Source of the DNA: Marchantia polymorpha subsp. ruderalis
Taxonomy: Eukaryota > Streptophyta > Marchantiopsida > Marchantiales > Marchantiaceae
Reading direction: 5' to 3'
DNA: 64,000 nt
Assembly (NCBI GenBank): GCA_037833965.1
Contig: AP031358.1
Span: 11,106,001-11,170,000 of the forward strand
The position numbers and the translations under genes were made by a program. The notes below the pieces were generated by a model. It was not told the origin of the DNA and ran no database searches. It worked only from the letters and a program-made list of their open reading frames with translations. Numbering within the stretch: the stretch's first letter is position 1; the number at the start of each line of letters is the position of its first letter. Shown piece by piece: positions 25,588 to 36,554 of this stretch.

Positions 25588-27294
25588 AATTTATTCTAGA
25601 ATATAAATCCTCATGAAACAATCAACTTGAAAGGTGCGTACTCTTATATCTTCAACATATTTGTATTTACCTCTTTTGGCACATTGGAAATCATCTTGCT
25701 TAGGGTTGGAAGTCACCTTGTCTAGCCGTGAGAGCAAAAATGCAAAACTAGATCATATTCACGAATCTATTTCACTAATATAATGGGCAACAATTTTTAC
25801 TTTTTCTTTCTGTGATAAATAATTCAATATTTCTTTAACCTGTATCTTTTTTTTGTCATACATCAAGGTCTACAAAACTACTCACGGTTACATCGTAAGC
25901 ATGTTTAATGTTGCTATTTAAATAAAAAACACATATGTATGGAACTTAGAAACGCATATTTCACGCTTCTAAAAGCCTCTTCTGCCTATGAGAAATAAAA
26001 AAATGTTTATGTTGTATATACCTATTATGGAGATCTAAAGTAAGTTGATAAACCACACCAAATTTTCAATGTTTTCAACATGTGCCAACGCATTACGAAG
26101 AATCACTATTTTGTTGTTTCCATCAAGAATAGTGACCATGAAGAGCTAAAAGGAAACTTCTAATTTTGTGTGTGGCATGCTTCCAACGTAACTTGCAGTT
26201 GACAATCTTTCATTGCATTGCATGTTGCTGAAGATCATATAGGTGCACTTTAAATAAAATGCAGAGCTGTAATATGTTGATTAGGGGTGGATAAAACCAA
26301 TAAATCTTTGTGAAATCAATCGGGTGGATGGTTTAATGTAATAAAACCTGATATTTGGTTGGTTTAATTATTGACGCGTGGACATCTCTGAAATGATTTC
26401 ATCAAGCAAAAGTGACCCGTGGAAATCTCTAATAGAGACTTGCACTTGTCTTAGGACCCACCTCATTATAATAAAATTAAACTCCATCAAACCCCATTTA
26501 TGTGGCCTCAGTAACATCGGATTAAACACTAAAACTCAATAAAATCCCACCTGATATAACCGTGCTGTGAAAGCCTTGATGTTGCCCAATTGATTCACTA
26601 CCCATATTTTTTTCTTGAATCTTTGACAACAGAAATGATATTCATGTGAAAAGATTTTTGCTGTTCTACTAAATACATATCCTTCACCATATACTTAGTC
26701 GGCCATATTTTCAGGTACTTTGTGTTTCATTTACAACTTGTTTTTAACCCTGTACTCAGTACTTTAACATATACATGGATGTTGTGCGTAATTTTATTTT
26801 CTATTGTACCATCAAGCCATTGCAAAACATCTTACATCCTCGTCCATACTCTTCAATTTCAAGTTTCAGCATCACGCAAGTTTCAAGTTTAAATGAAACT
26901 CAGATATTATCTATTAAGCATAGTCGATCAACTCTACAAAGACTTAACAAAAACACATCAATAAATTTTTACAAAGAAAAATGAATGTGAAGATTTTTTT
27001 CAATTAAAGAATCAAAGAATTTATAGTTCTCCAACTTGGTTGATTTTTTTCAAAGCTTTGCAAAACATAAAAAAAAACATGTGAATGATTGTTGTATTTT
27101 TTTAAACTCACAACTGAGTTCGGACACATGATTGAATTTTTTTAGAAATTTGGCAAACTCAAGTTCTCGAATGCATTACATAAAAGTCAAGTCCGAATGC
27201 TCAGAAAGTAAGTCAATTTTGCATTGTCAATGAGCTCTATATGCAATAGAGTCTATTTATGTTGAGAAGAGTCATGTTTAGTCAGAAGTTTCGT

Positions 27295-27358
27295 GGTTTA
27301 ACTATCTCATTCCGGCGACACTTTATGGGTTAACTATCTCATTCCGAGGACACTTTCT
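27295..27358. repeat. 33-base tandem duplication
   Basis: TTAACTATCTCATTCCG followed by GACACTTT occurs twice in tandem with a period of 33 bases and few differences. Confidence 0.8.
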
Positions 27359-29006
27359 AGCTAAGTTTAGCTAAAACCAAGATTACTCTTTAACATGAAT
27401 TAACCTCAACACATACATGTAGAAGCATACAAATTGTTTTGGAATTTATGTTTAATATTTATATATTTAATTTATATTTTTCTAGAGTTCACAATTGTGA
27501 ATGTGTATAATGTGTTTCTTATTATTCGTATGAAATGATCTCAATTTTATGTCAAGTCTTTTTTGTAATATTAATATTGTGAAACATGAAATTTTAATTT
27601 AAATCAATATCAATAGATATAAAATGATATGTGTTTACTATTTAAATATTTTTATAAGATAATTAATAAAATTTATTGATAGCACTTTTTAGAGACTTTA
27701 CAAAGTTAAATGACGTCAATATAATAATCACTTGGAAACTGTTGCATCAAATTCTAATAATTGTTTGTTTTTGAAATTTTTTGGAAAATATTTTTAACTT
27801 ATGAAAATCTCATAATTTTATCTCCAAACGGAAAGATTAAAGATATAAAACTAGTCTAGAATAGGAACATATAATTTTTATAAATTGAAGAATTTTTTCC
27901 CCAAAATAAAAAGTGTTTTGAATTCTAGAATAAAACAAAGTTTTTGAAATATGAATTATAATTGTATAAAGGGATTAATTACAGTTTTCAATCTCAAGGT
28001 TACTAAACTAAATTTTTTTGTAAATTAAATATTGTTTACAAAATGAATAATTGTTTTTTGAGTTTTAACCTGAGATTTGAATCATTATTAACATATTGAG
28101 TCTTCTCATAGAGACAGAAAATTTAAAAACACCATTTAAGTTTATCGTAGTATATATTTCAAGATTTTTTTGAAAAAATCACAATAATTCTTACTATTGA
28201 TTATTAAATATTTTAAATATAAACGTTATATTGCAATCTATGATTAAAATTTTTTTGAAAAAAGTTTAATATCTCTAGTAGAGATAGCAATTTGACAAAC
28301 ATGGATTTACTTCACTTACACCTTTATTTAAATATTTGAACTTAGAATTTTTGATTTTTTTGGTAAAATTCTTAATTTCATTCTTTTATGAAACCTATGA
28401 TATATGAATTTGTAAAGAGTTGGAAACGAAACAATACGTTCTTGATATTAAGATGATAATTTTATCTCAATGTGTTCCATAATATATAAATGATTGGATT
28501 TAAGAATATATATCACAAAAAATCACATCAGTAGAATCAGCTTAATAAGAAAGAATAATGAGATGAAATGGGTTCTGCATATCTGTTTCACCACTCAACT
28601 TGAATAAAAAATCATATCAGATAGAACTGCTGCACGGGAATGTGACATTATGTGTTACTGAAAGGTTAGTGTGTGGATCAGTTTACATCTATGTTTAGAC
28701 TAGTTACATGTATTGCTTTGATCATATGAGCCTATTGTATCATACAATTTAAGATGTAGTTAGTGATATAGTAGTTCATATCCCTCGGCTATCGATTTCG
28801 ACTGGCCTTATTTTCCATAATCCAAGTGTACAAGGGAAATGTACCGTGATAATTGCAAAAAATGAATATATTTTATTAGAATTAATCAGACCTCGTTTAT
28901 GCGAAAGAGACGACAGCCAAGTCATTTCGTTAGAGTCAGATTGAACGCAGAGTTTGTTCTCAAACAGCTCATTGCGCATTTGTAGATGTTGTGCGGTAAA
29001 TTGCTT

Positions 29007-29014
29007 AAACCCTA
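29007..29014 (+). promoter_or_regulatory. Telo-box AAACCCTA upstream of RMT2
   Basis: An exact AAACCCTA lies 586 bases upstream of the RMT2 start codon, in the stretch where composition changes from AT-rich to gene-like. Its distance from the ATG is compatible with a promoter followed by a 5' leader. This is a motif-only inference. Confidence 0.4.
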
Positions 29015-29599
29015 GTGAGGGTATCGGCTCGAGAAGAATCTTCTGTGCATTGTAGATGTTGGCTTGGAGGTCTGCGCAGCTTTCGGTAAATTTAGCGCAG
29101 AACGCTGTGATATGGAGTTTTGAATTTAGATTGCCCTGTTTGCGAGTGGTTGTCAATGTTGCAAGTGAAAAACTGTAATTTTGCCGTAAGGAGGCTTAGA
29201 GTCAATCCGAGTTTATGTGTGATCGAATTGCTGCACTTACTGTTTGCTTAAAACGTAATTTGTGACTTTCTCTCAAAGATACTTCCTTTCTGATTTCCTT
29301 GTGGTGACGTTTGTTTTCAAACTCTGCAGACAGGATCTAACCGGGCAGTTCGCCATGCCAATAGCTGGAGCAGGTTTGGAGTCCCACAATTGTACGAGGT
29401 GGAGAATTTTTAGTATAATCGAGGAATCGTTTATCAGGAGTCCAGCAAGTAGAAGTATGGGAACAGAGTAAGAACTCTTGGAATTTTTATACATTTCGGA
29501 TAAAGGTGTATGTAGTAAGGTGAACTTGAGATACCTCGATCAGTAGAAAAAGCGCCCAGCGCAAGGATCACAGTAGAGGATTTCAAACTTCGGGCAAAC

Positions 29600-32500
29600 A
29601 TGCCGGCGGGATCTGAAGTACCTTTGTGTGAAGCGGCAGCGGAAGGAAGGGTATCTGATGTGGAAGAGTTACTGAAAGCAGGTGCAGATGTCTGTGAGCA
29701 CGATTCAACTGGGATATCTCCTCTCATGCACGCTGCCAAGAATGGGCACGCGTTGGTTGTGAGCAGGCTGCTTGAAGCAGGAGCTCCTTGGAACGCAGTC
29801 GATAAGGCAGGAAGATGCGCTGGTGACTATGCCGCGGATAATGCTCATCAAGATGCTTTTGATGTTCTTCTCAATGCAGGTGCAACGCTTGCCCTTTCTT
29901 AATCGAAACACGTCTCCCGCTTTCTTTGCATTACGTAAAATCAAGATGGGATGCACGAAAATTTACATCCCTGACGAGACCATCAATTCCGATATGCATT
30001 TTCTTTTCGAAATCTCAGGAATTTCCGTTTTGCCTGCTACGAGAGAAAGGAAGATCTCAGTCAAACACGTTGAGAGCATTACGTGGACTAGGAATTCTAA
30101 TCAAAAGTTAGTGAATTACTTAATATTTTACAATGCTTCTCATTTGTATGTTTATTATGTTACTCTGCGTGCCTTACCTTCTCTTTGTCCTGTTTTCAAA
30201 ACATAGAGCAGGATTATGATCCTTTGCTGCAACTTAAGCTTCTGACTTCTTTACCAGTTTGATTCGCCATCTTACCAGTTTCATTGTAAACTTTGTTCTA
30301 ATTTCTTTTGATTATGTGTTCACATGTCTGAAATTGAACGTTCGGCGCAGGTATTACAGCTGAGTTGATTCTTGGTGCCGTGGAGAGACAAAGCAAGAAG
30401 AAGGGGGAAGCAACGAATAAGTCTTACTTAGACGAGCGCGTGGAGTACAGTGAAGACAGGCTTATGGATGAAGAAAGCAAGGCTGTTATGATGGCGTGGG
30501 AAAGTCCTCTCATGGCAGCTCATGCCAAAGTGGTGTGTTCAGCTGGCGGTGATATTCTGAACGTCGGATTTGGAATGGGTATAGTGGACACAGCTATCCA
30601 AGGCTACGAAATTACATCGCACACGATAATTGAAGCTCATCCAGACGTCTACGCTCGCATGCTTGCTACAGGTTGGGCAGAGAAGCCAAACGTACGAATA
30701 TTATTCGGGCGTTGGCAAGATGTCATTCCTCAGCTGGGCACATATGACGGTAAGCATTGTTATAAAGCTTGAAATTCATCGGCACCTATGGCCCCGACGA
30801 GTAGCGGGGTAAATGTCTGAAGCCGTTTTTTGAATGTTTTTGATCGAGATATCTAAGCTGCTTCTGTTCAGTCTACTTGTCTCCACTAACTTTTTCTCTT
30901 CATTTCCTTCACTCCTATATTTACTGCAACTTTTGTTTGTTTTGTCAAAACATCTATCTAAAGTATAGGCTGCTTGAGGTCTACCTTGGCCTACCTTTTT
31001 TCGATCGATAGAATAAAGACCTTCCTTTCTTCAATTGTTGATTTCATGGTGTCTTCTGTGATTTGTGTTTTAGAAAAAAAGTTAGAGTTCATGCTTCAAA
31101 CATGATAATCTGAATTTGAGATGGTTGCCTACACTACTTAAGCCTTGAAGTAAATTAGTAGTTATTTATGGTTACAGCTAGCGACTAACTATTTCTATGG
31201 AAATTTTTTTATTTTGGTGCTCGAAAGACATAAAGAATTTGACTCCGAGTGATGTAATAAGCAAGTACATCACTCTCGAACTAGTTTCAGTCCCCTTTCT
31301 GTTATGCATTTGCTTTGTTTCTATATTTGGAAATGATCTGTAAGCACATCAATAGTAATGTATGTCTTTAGATCCATAGTATATAGTTTTGACTATTTCT
31401 TACTGTTCTTTTTGTCTATCAAAAAAATTTCTACTCAGAAATGCTTCAAGTCGTATAGCGATGAGCATGGATTAGGAGTAAGTGCAATAGCTCTAATCTT
31501 ACTAAAACTTCAAAAAAGGTCGGAGCTTGTTGACTAAATCCAAGTTTGTTCAACATTCTCATGGACCGGATGATCTCATTCAGAGCTATAGAAGAAGATA
31601 TAATCCAGGTTCTCTTGTAGAGGAAACTAGTGATGTTTGCTCTTTGGTTTTTTAACTGATAGCTGCATCACGAAGAGTAAACAGAGAGCATCTGGTGGAT
31701 CTATTGTTGCTCTATTCAACTTATATCAGAAAATCTTTCTGAAGTATTTTTACATTCTAACTTCATGTACTTCAAATAAATGGCTTGAGTAACTATGAGG
31801 TACGTGATTACCCTAATGATACATCCCGAATGAATTGGAGTGGGATATCTTAATTTTAACGTTATGTAGCCAAAGCTTGCACTGAGTGCGCTATGTCTAG
31901 TTTGGTACAAACCATATCAAACATTATCAAACTTACAGCACTCTGGTAATGAAACTGCAGATTCTCTTGTGTTAATTAGTAAGCATTTTTCATGGGTCTC
32001 AAATCTACAGTCAAGATTATAAGGTGTTGCAACAGATTTCGCATGTCGAAAGTGCAAATAGAAAAAAACTTTAGTAAATCTGTTCATTGACATTAAGAAT
32101 CTAACAAAATCAGGTGCATAGATAACTTGCTGTAGCACTAAGGTAATCTGCCGGTCCTTGTTCAACACTCCAACATTATGCAAAGACACTGCTCATATCC
32201 CCATGTATGATTAATAACCATTTTCACTCTCTACGTACCTCAACACTTTCCTGATGAACTACGAGAGCCACCTCGCTGGTGGCTCTCGTAGTTCATCAGA
32301 GGTGCAGGCCGAATTGCAAATATCCCATTTCCTTCCTTTATTTTCAATTGTCACATAATCTTAGTTCGTGTCATTGTTTGAGGATTACTCAACTAGGACT
32401 GCACTCTATTTGTTCTTTTTGTGAGCGACAAACATAGCGGTTTTTTTGTCATCCTTCTCATGTATAACTAAACTTTGAAGTAATCAATATTTATCTGCGG

Positions 32501-34592
32501 TAAAAGTTTGTTAGTAACATTTAGTTTACAGTTACAATTTTTTTCAAAAAACAAAAGAAACTAACTCCTATGTTACAGCTACTGTTTTATTGTTAATTAC
32601 AAAGAATTGACTCCGTGATCAATCATTACATGGTAATCATATATGACTCGACCTACCAGGAGATCATAATTAACGTCACGTGTATGTGTCCACATGGTAG
32701 ATTGATTGCAGAGGTTTCGACCATTTGAGGGTTCAGGTTTCTCATCCTAGAGTTTTCACGGATGCTATCAGCAAATTCCATATTCCAATTTATGTGTAGG
32801 TATTCAGGTTTTGTAAATTGTGTCTGTAGTCAACGTCGGTATCTTGTGTGCTCAACCCTGATTGCATCCCATATAGTGAGGTCTGCATACTTTACAACCA
32901 AACAAACTCTACACTCTGCCCCAGGATGGTTTATCCTGGAATCATATCAAACTTCTCCCAGTTTTCGACTTGTTAAGCAACTATAGTATCCACCGCTCTC
33001 AGGACTCATGTTCGAAGTTGAAACCTTATGCTCTCCGTGTTCACCACGCCACGCTTGAGTGTCTACTGTAAACGAGGATATAGTCGATGCGCTACCGAAC
33101 TGGATATTGTATTCACCAATGAATTCATTTGTGGGTCATCAACAGCGAAGATTTTGTACTTGTCCATATGGGTAACCCCGAGGACGGTTCATCTTCTTTT
33201 TAGTAGTTCAATGACTAAGGAAGCTTGTGAGATAAGCACTACGCAATGAACTTATAATTTGTACTCATGGGGGATCTGACATATTCACTTCACACACCTC
33301 TGTGAAGGTACCGATACTGGTTTTCTTCCACTGTTTACTTGAGACCTGCTTCTGCATACAAGTTCTGGGCCAAGAAAGAAGTTCAGTCCTCAAATTTACT
33401 AACTCAGTCTAGTCAATTTTCTTCAGTTCCCTCTTAGGTCAAGGAAATGTTGATCCTTAGAATTCTACAGAAATGAAATTCATGGGAAAGGAGGAAATTA
33501 CACAGCATTCATTCACTCGCCGCTCTTTGTATGTCTTGCCTCTGTCCTTCCTGCCTTGTAAGCTTGTTTGTTTTTGTCTTGCTAGTCTTCACCTGACAGA
33601 GGTCGATGCAGTTTCGGTTTCGCTGTCATTCTCTTTCAGTAGCTCTTGATTAAAAGCCCACAGCAGTTGCACTTTTGAGGCTCTTATGACGTCTTTTAGT
33701 TCTTGGTTGATTTATCAAGATATTTTCGACGTAATCTCGAGATTGTAATGAAAAACTCCACACTGCAAGAGAGATTTTTCTCAGTTTCAAGCTGTCATCT
33801 AATTCCTTTCCACTTTGCTCTTCGTTTCCCCTTTTCTACGACTCAATATCACATTTATGTCAACAGCATTCATCTAGGGCAGGTACTGTGGTCTTCAGGC
33901 CAGTTACGTCTGTAATCTTTACAGGGGTATGCTAATCAAACGAGGATATGTGCACATGCATTCGCCTTTGTGTCTGACTTCGATCTGCCGTTCCTACCCG
34001 TGTTGCTTGGTAACACTGTACTCTTGTTATACTCAGATGACATACCTTCTCTAATTTTTAGTTAGATATGTGATCTGATTACCTATCACTTGCTCCGAGT
34101 TTGACCATTACGTATCAGGATTTCGTGGCCGTATAGAATCAAAGATTATGCGTCCATCGATTCTCGAATTAGATGTTGTAGCTGGTCCTTTGTTTAGAAT
34201 GCTTATTGGATGGTTTCACATTTCTTGATCTGAAGGACCTGCCTCCTGGATTTCTTGATGCAGGTATCTTTTTTGACACATATGGGGAGTATTATGAGGA
34301 TTTGAAAGAATTCAATGAATATTTACCCCAGCTACTAAAAAAGGAGGGTAGATATTCATTTTTCAACGGCATGTGTGCAGATAACGGCTTTTTCCATTTA
34401 GTCTATTGTGAACTCGTTAGGTTAGAACTAGGAAGTCTTGGTATCACCACTGACTATATTCAGTTACCCGTAAAAGATTGTATGGATGAGGAAACGTGGA
34501 AAGGCATCCAACATAAGTATTGGCAATTAGATACATATTCTTTGCCCGTTTGTCAGTTTTCAGAGGATGAATCCGAAGAGGAGAATCAGTAA
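29600..34592 (+). CDS. RMT2: Ankyrin-repeat arginine methyltransferase, RMT2-like
   Basis: Three exons: 29600-29879, 30351-30749 and 34264-34592, all GT-AG and each junction splitting a Gly codon (G|GT); 335 aa against about 346 aa for Arabidopsis At5g65860. Exon 1 encodes the ankyrin part (residues about 5-93, with GISPLMHAAKNGHALVVSRL). Exons 2 and 3 encode the methyltransferase. It has a SAM-binding motif DILNVGFGMGIVDTAIQ at about 161-177, an acidic post-motif IIEAHP near 186, FGRWQDV near 212, GIFFDTYGEYYEDL at 227-240, and a conserved end KHKYWQLDTYSLPVCQF-like (here QHKYWQLDTYSLPVCQF). Yeast Rmt2 methylates the delta nitrogen of an arginine in ribosomal protein Rpl12; the plant substrate is not established and the fold is close to guanidinoacetate methyltransferase. 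Intron 2 is 3.5 kb and contains transposon debris and a hairpin. Confidence 0.95.
31917..32189 (-). mobile_element. Ty1/copia retrotransposon fossil fragment
   Basis: A minus-strand stretch inside RMT2 intron 2 resembles the part of a Ty1/copia polyprotein between the protease and the integrase, with a segment of the type ITLVLQQVIYAPDF followed by MNRFTK. It is a fragment of an old, broken element; no long terminal repeats or other pol domains were recognised around it. Its orientation is opposite to the host gene. The call rests on one motif block. Confidence 0.5.
32251..32299. repeat. Perfect 22-bp inverted repeat (hairpin) in RMT2 intron 2
   Basis: Arms at 32251-32272 and 32278-32299 are perfectly complementary over 22 bases and separated by a 5-base loop (TCGCT). 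The arm contains CTACGAGAGCCACC. It lies about 60 bases from the copia-like fragment. The perfect match implies a recent origin or maintenance; the small loop argues against a microRNA precursor. Confidence 0.93.
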
Positions 34593-34879
34593 TGCTGCAC
34601 TGTATTACATATTTTATATCAAAATCTGAATTCAGATTCAGTTTGTTTTGGTGAAAGTATTTCTTTGCTTTTTGTGGATGGGGAGGATAGAAAACAATCG
34701 TATTGCCTAATTGTAGACTTCGGATGTACTCGCTTAACGTTAGTGGAGTGAAAAGAAGGAATTCAACTCCACGTAGAAGCTGCTGTCAACTGAAGCGGTT
34801 CATTATACGTTTGATAGCACTCTACTCTGCCTGATCTGGAATTGTGATAAGAAAAAATCATCGCCTCAAATCGTATCGC

Positions 34880-34909
34880 CTCTTTTAGCTAAGTTCTTAG
34901 CTAAAAGAG
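34880..34909. terminator. Perfect 14-bp inverted repeat downstream of RMT2
   Basis: Arms at 34880-34893 (CTCTTTTAGCTAAG) and 34896-34909 are perfectly complementary with a two-base centre. It lies about 290 bases after the RMT2 stop codon. A role in 3'-end formation is only a guess from position. Confidence 0.4.
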
Positions 34910-35602
34910 AGAAGCATCTATGCATCCAAAGACTGTATTCTGACCAGTTATGTCTGTAGAAAATCCAGTGGAAACCCAACCATCTGCCCAAGTACTGATT
35001 TCCTTGACGAGGCCATGCAGTGAGTACATATTTTCGTGCACACTCCGAAGTGCGAGTTCAGCTCCCCCATATGATGACAGATCATTCGAGCCCCTGCAGA
35101 AACGACCGCATGATTACACGAGGCCTTGTGGTTTCCACACTCTCTTTTGAGTGGCCGACAAGTAAGGATCAGATGCATGATGCAGTGAATTTGGAATCCC
35201 GCAGACCATTTGGAGTAAAGCTCGGGTAAGAGGCATCCGAGGGTCCAGCCAAGCTCGGCTACTGTAAGGCTTGCATGCAAGGCCAGGCCGGAGGTGGATG
35301 GGCTGCATCGCCCGGCTTCTCTTCTGCTGAAATGAAATCATCGGGTGCCATCGATGCCCGGTCAACCCACTGTGCCGCTCGCAATCTCCTCTAATGAGAC
35401 ACGCATTTCACCATCCACAGGAGACAGGACCGAGCGAGCAAGCGCGAGCGAGTCTGTCTCAGTCCACCTCACTCCCGCCCGGTTCCCAGAAGCTCACCAC
35501 GTCGGGTCATGTATGTTGTCCGTCATGCATTCATATGCATGCCTGGGTCGATGCAGCCGCAACTGTGGTTGCATGTGCCTCCGGTCGGGGTTCCTGTCCC
35601 TT

Positions 35603-35614
35603 GTCCACGTGGAC
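35603..35614. promoter_or_regulatory. G-box palindrome GTCCACGTGGAC, copy 1
   Basis: A perfect 12-base palindrome containing the CACGTG core bound by plant bZIP and bHLH factors. No gene start is recognised next to it, so its regulatory role is unproven. Confidence 0.4.
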
Positions 35615-35764
35615 GCAAGACCTCTAACCATGTGAGGTGGGCTCGCTGGACCAGACTGCGCTTCCCATGTCGCGCCCCGCTGAATGGCTAAAGTCTCTAC
35701 TGTGGTCAATCTTCGGCCCTGAAAGAAAAGGCCCCGTCTCCTGTCGGGGTTGCTGCTGTTCGTT

Positions 35765-35776
35765 GTCCACGTGGAC
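35765..35776. promoter_or_regulatory. G-box palindrome GTCCACGTGGAC, copy 2
   Basis: Identical to the palindrome at 35603-35614 and located in the second copy of the same direct repeat. It is preserved although the surrounding repeat differs at other positions. Confidence 0.4.
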
Positions 35777-36508
35777 GCAAGCCCTCTAACCATGTGAGGT
35801 GGGCTCTCTCTACTGTGGTCAATGTTCAGTCGGCGACTTCATGCGTTGGTTCACACAGCCGGTCATTATCCACTCGGAGCAGCACAATCATGCGCATAGT
35901 GATATTTTTGTGATGTACTAGTGATATATTTTAGGCTTATCTATGTAGTTGTTCTGTTAGGAGTATGTCAGGCGACGTCATTGTATTAAAGTCAGATAGC
36001 AGAGCCCATGCAAAATAAGGAGGGGTCCGAGTAATGTAGCAAAGGGGACAGGACGATCCCATCTCGTCGATGCAAATGATCATGAATGATGTGCAGTGAA
36101 TCCTGTAGTTCCTAGCAATCGTAGTGCACATGAATGCCAAATAAGAAATGGAGGCAAGACCCTTCAGCTTCATTTTCCACTTTGATGAAACTGTAATTGC
36201 TTTGGCAACGGTCAGAATCATTGAATAGATATTCTTCGTGGAAGACTCAATAAAAGTGATTCTTCTCACACTTTCAGTTTCTGATGCTTTTAGTGCTTCA
36301 GTTCAGAACATACAGCTATTTATAAGTGTGTTCCACTTCTGATCATATGAAGGAAGGGGCTTCGTGAGGTAGCTTTTTGAGCAGGTCCACTTTGGTGTTT
36401 CCTTGGGATTTGCGTATTGGTAAGATAGCATTTCATTCTCGTGTCGAATTGTTTTCTTTAATGACGGTTCTCTAGGCGCGCTTTGAGGGGTACAAAGTGG
36501 AAGAGAGT

Positions 36509-36513
<5 letters not shown>

Positions 36514-36550
<37 letters not shown>
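36514..36550. repeat. (TA)n microsatellite
   Basis: An uninterrupted TA dinucleotide run of 37 bases at the boundary between mixed-composition DNA and an AT-rich block. Confidence 0.95.

Positions 36551-36554
<4 letters not shown>

Larger units (their letters stand above)
24766..29599. other. AT-rich intergenic region and RMT2 upstream region
   Basis: AT-rich to extremely AT-rich DNA, strongest at 27400-28600. It contains a 141-base tandem duplication and a small 33-base one but no recognisable transposon protein. From about 28860 the composition rises toward the RMT2 gene. A telo-box at 29007 and pyrimidine-rich, intron-like DNA at 29260-29335 suggest the RMT2 promoter and 5' leader lie at 28900-29600. 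A 126-codon minus-strand frame at 28776-29156 opens at TTG, with no ATG between the preceding stop and that point, and was not called. Confidence 0.5.
35584..35822. repeat. Direct repeat with internal deletion, carrying G-box palindromes
   Basis: A block of about 61-64 bases occurs at 35584-35644 and again at 35743-35806 (shared CCTCTAACCATGTGAGGTGG). The flanking block TCTCTACTGTGGTCAAT follows the first copy at a distance of about 50 bases and follows the second immediately. This fits a duplication of period about 159 bases in which the second copy lost an internal segment. Confidence 0.85.

Noticed and set aside
28776-29156. A 126-codon minus-strand frame upstream of RMT2 with a protein-like N-terminal half
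   Set aside because: There is no ATG between the preceding stop and the frame's opening TTG, the C-terminal third runs into AT-rich DNA, and it overlaps a telo-box and the likely RMT2 promoter. I recognise no family, though a small spliced gene is not fully excluded.
32251-32299. A microRNA precursor reading of the RMT2 intron hairpin
   Set aside because: Plant precursors have longer loops and bulged arms; a perfect 22-bp stem with a 5-base loop does not fit.
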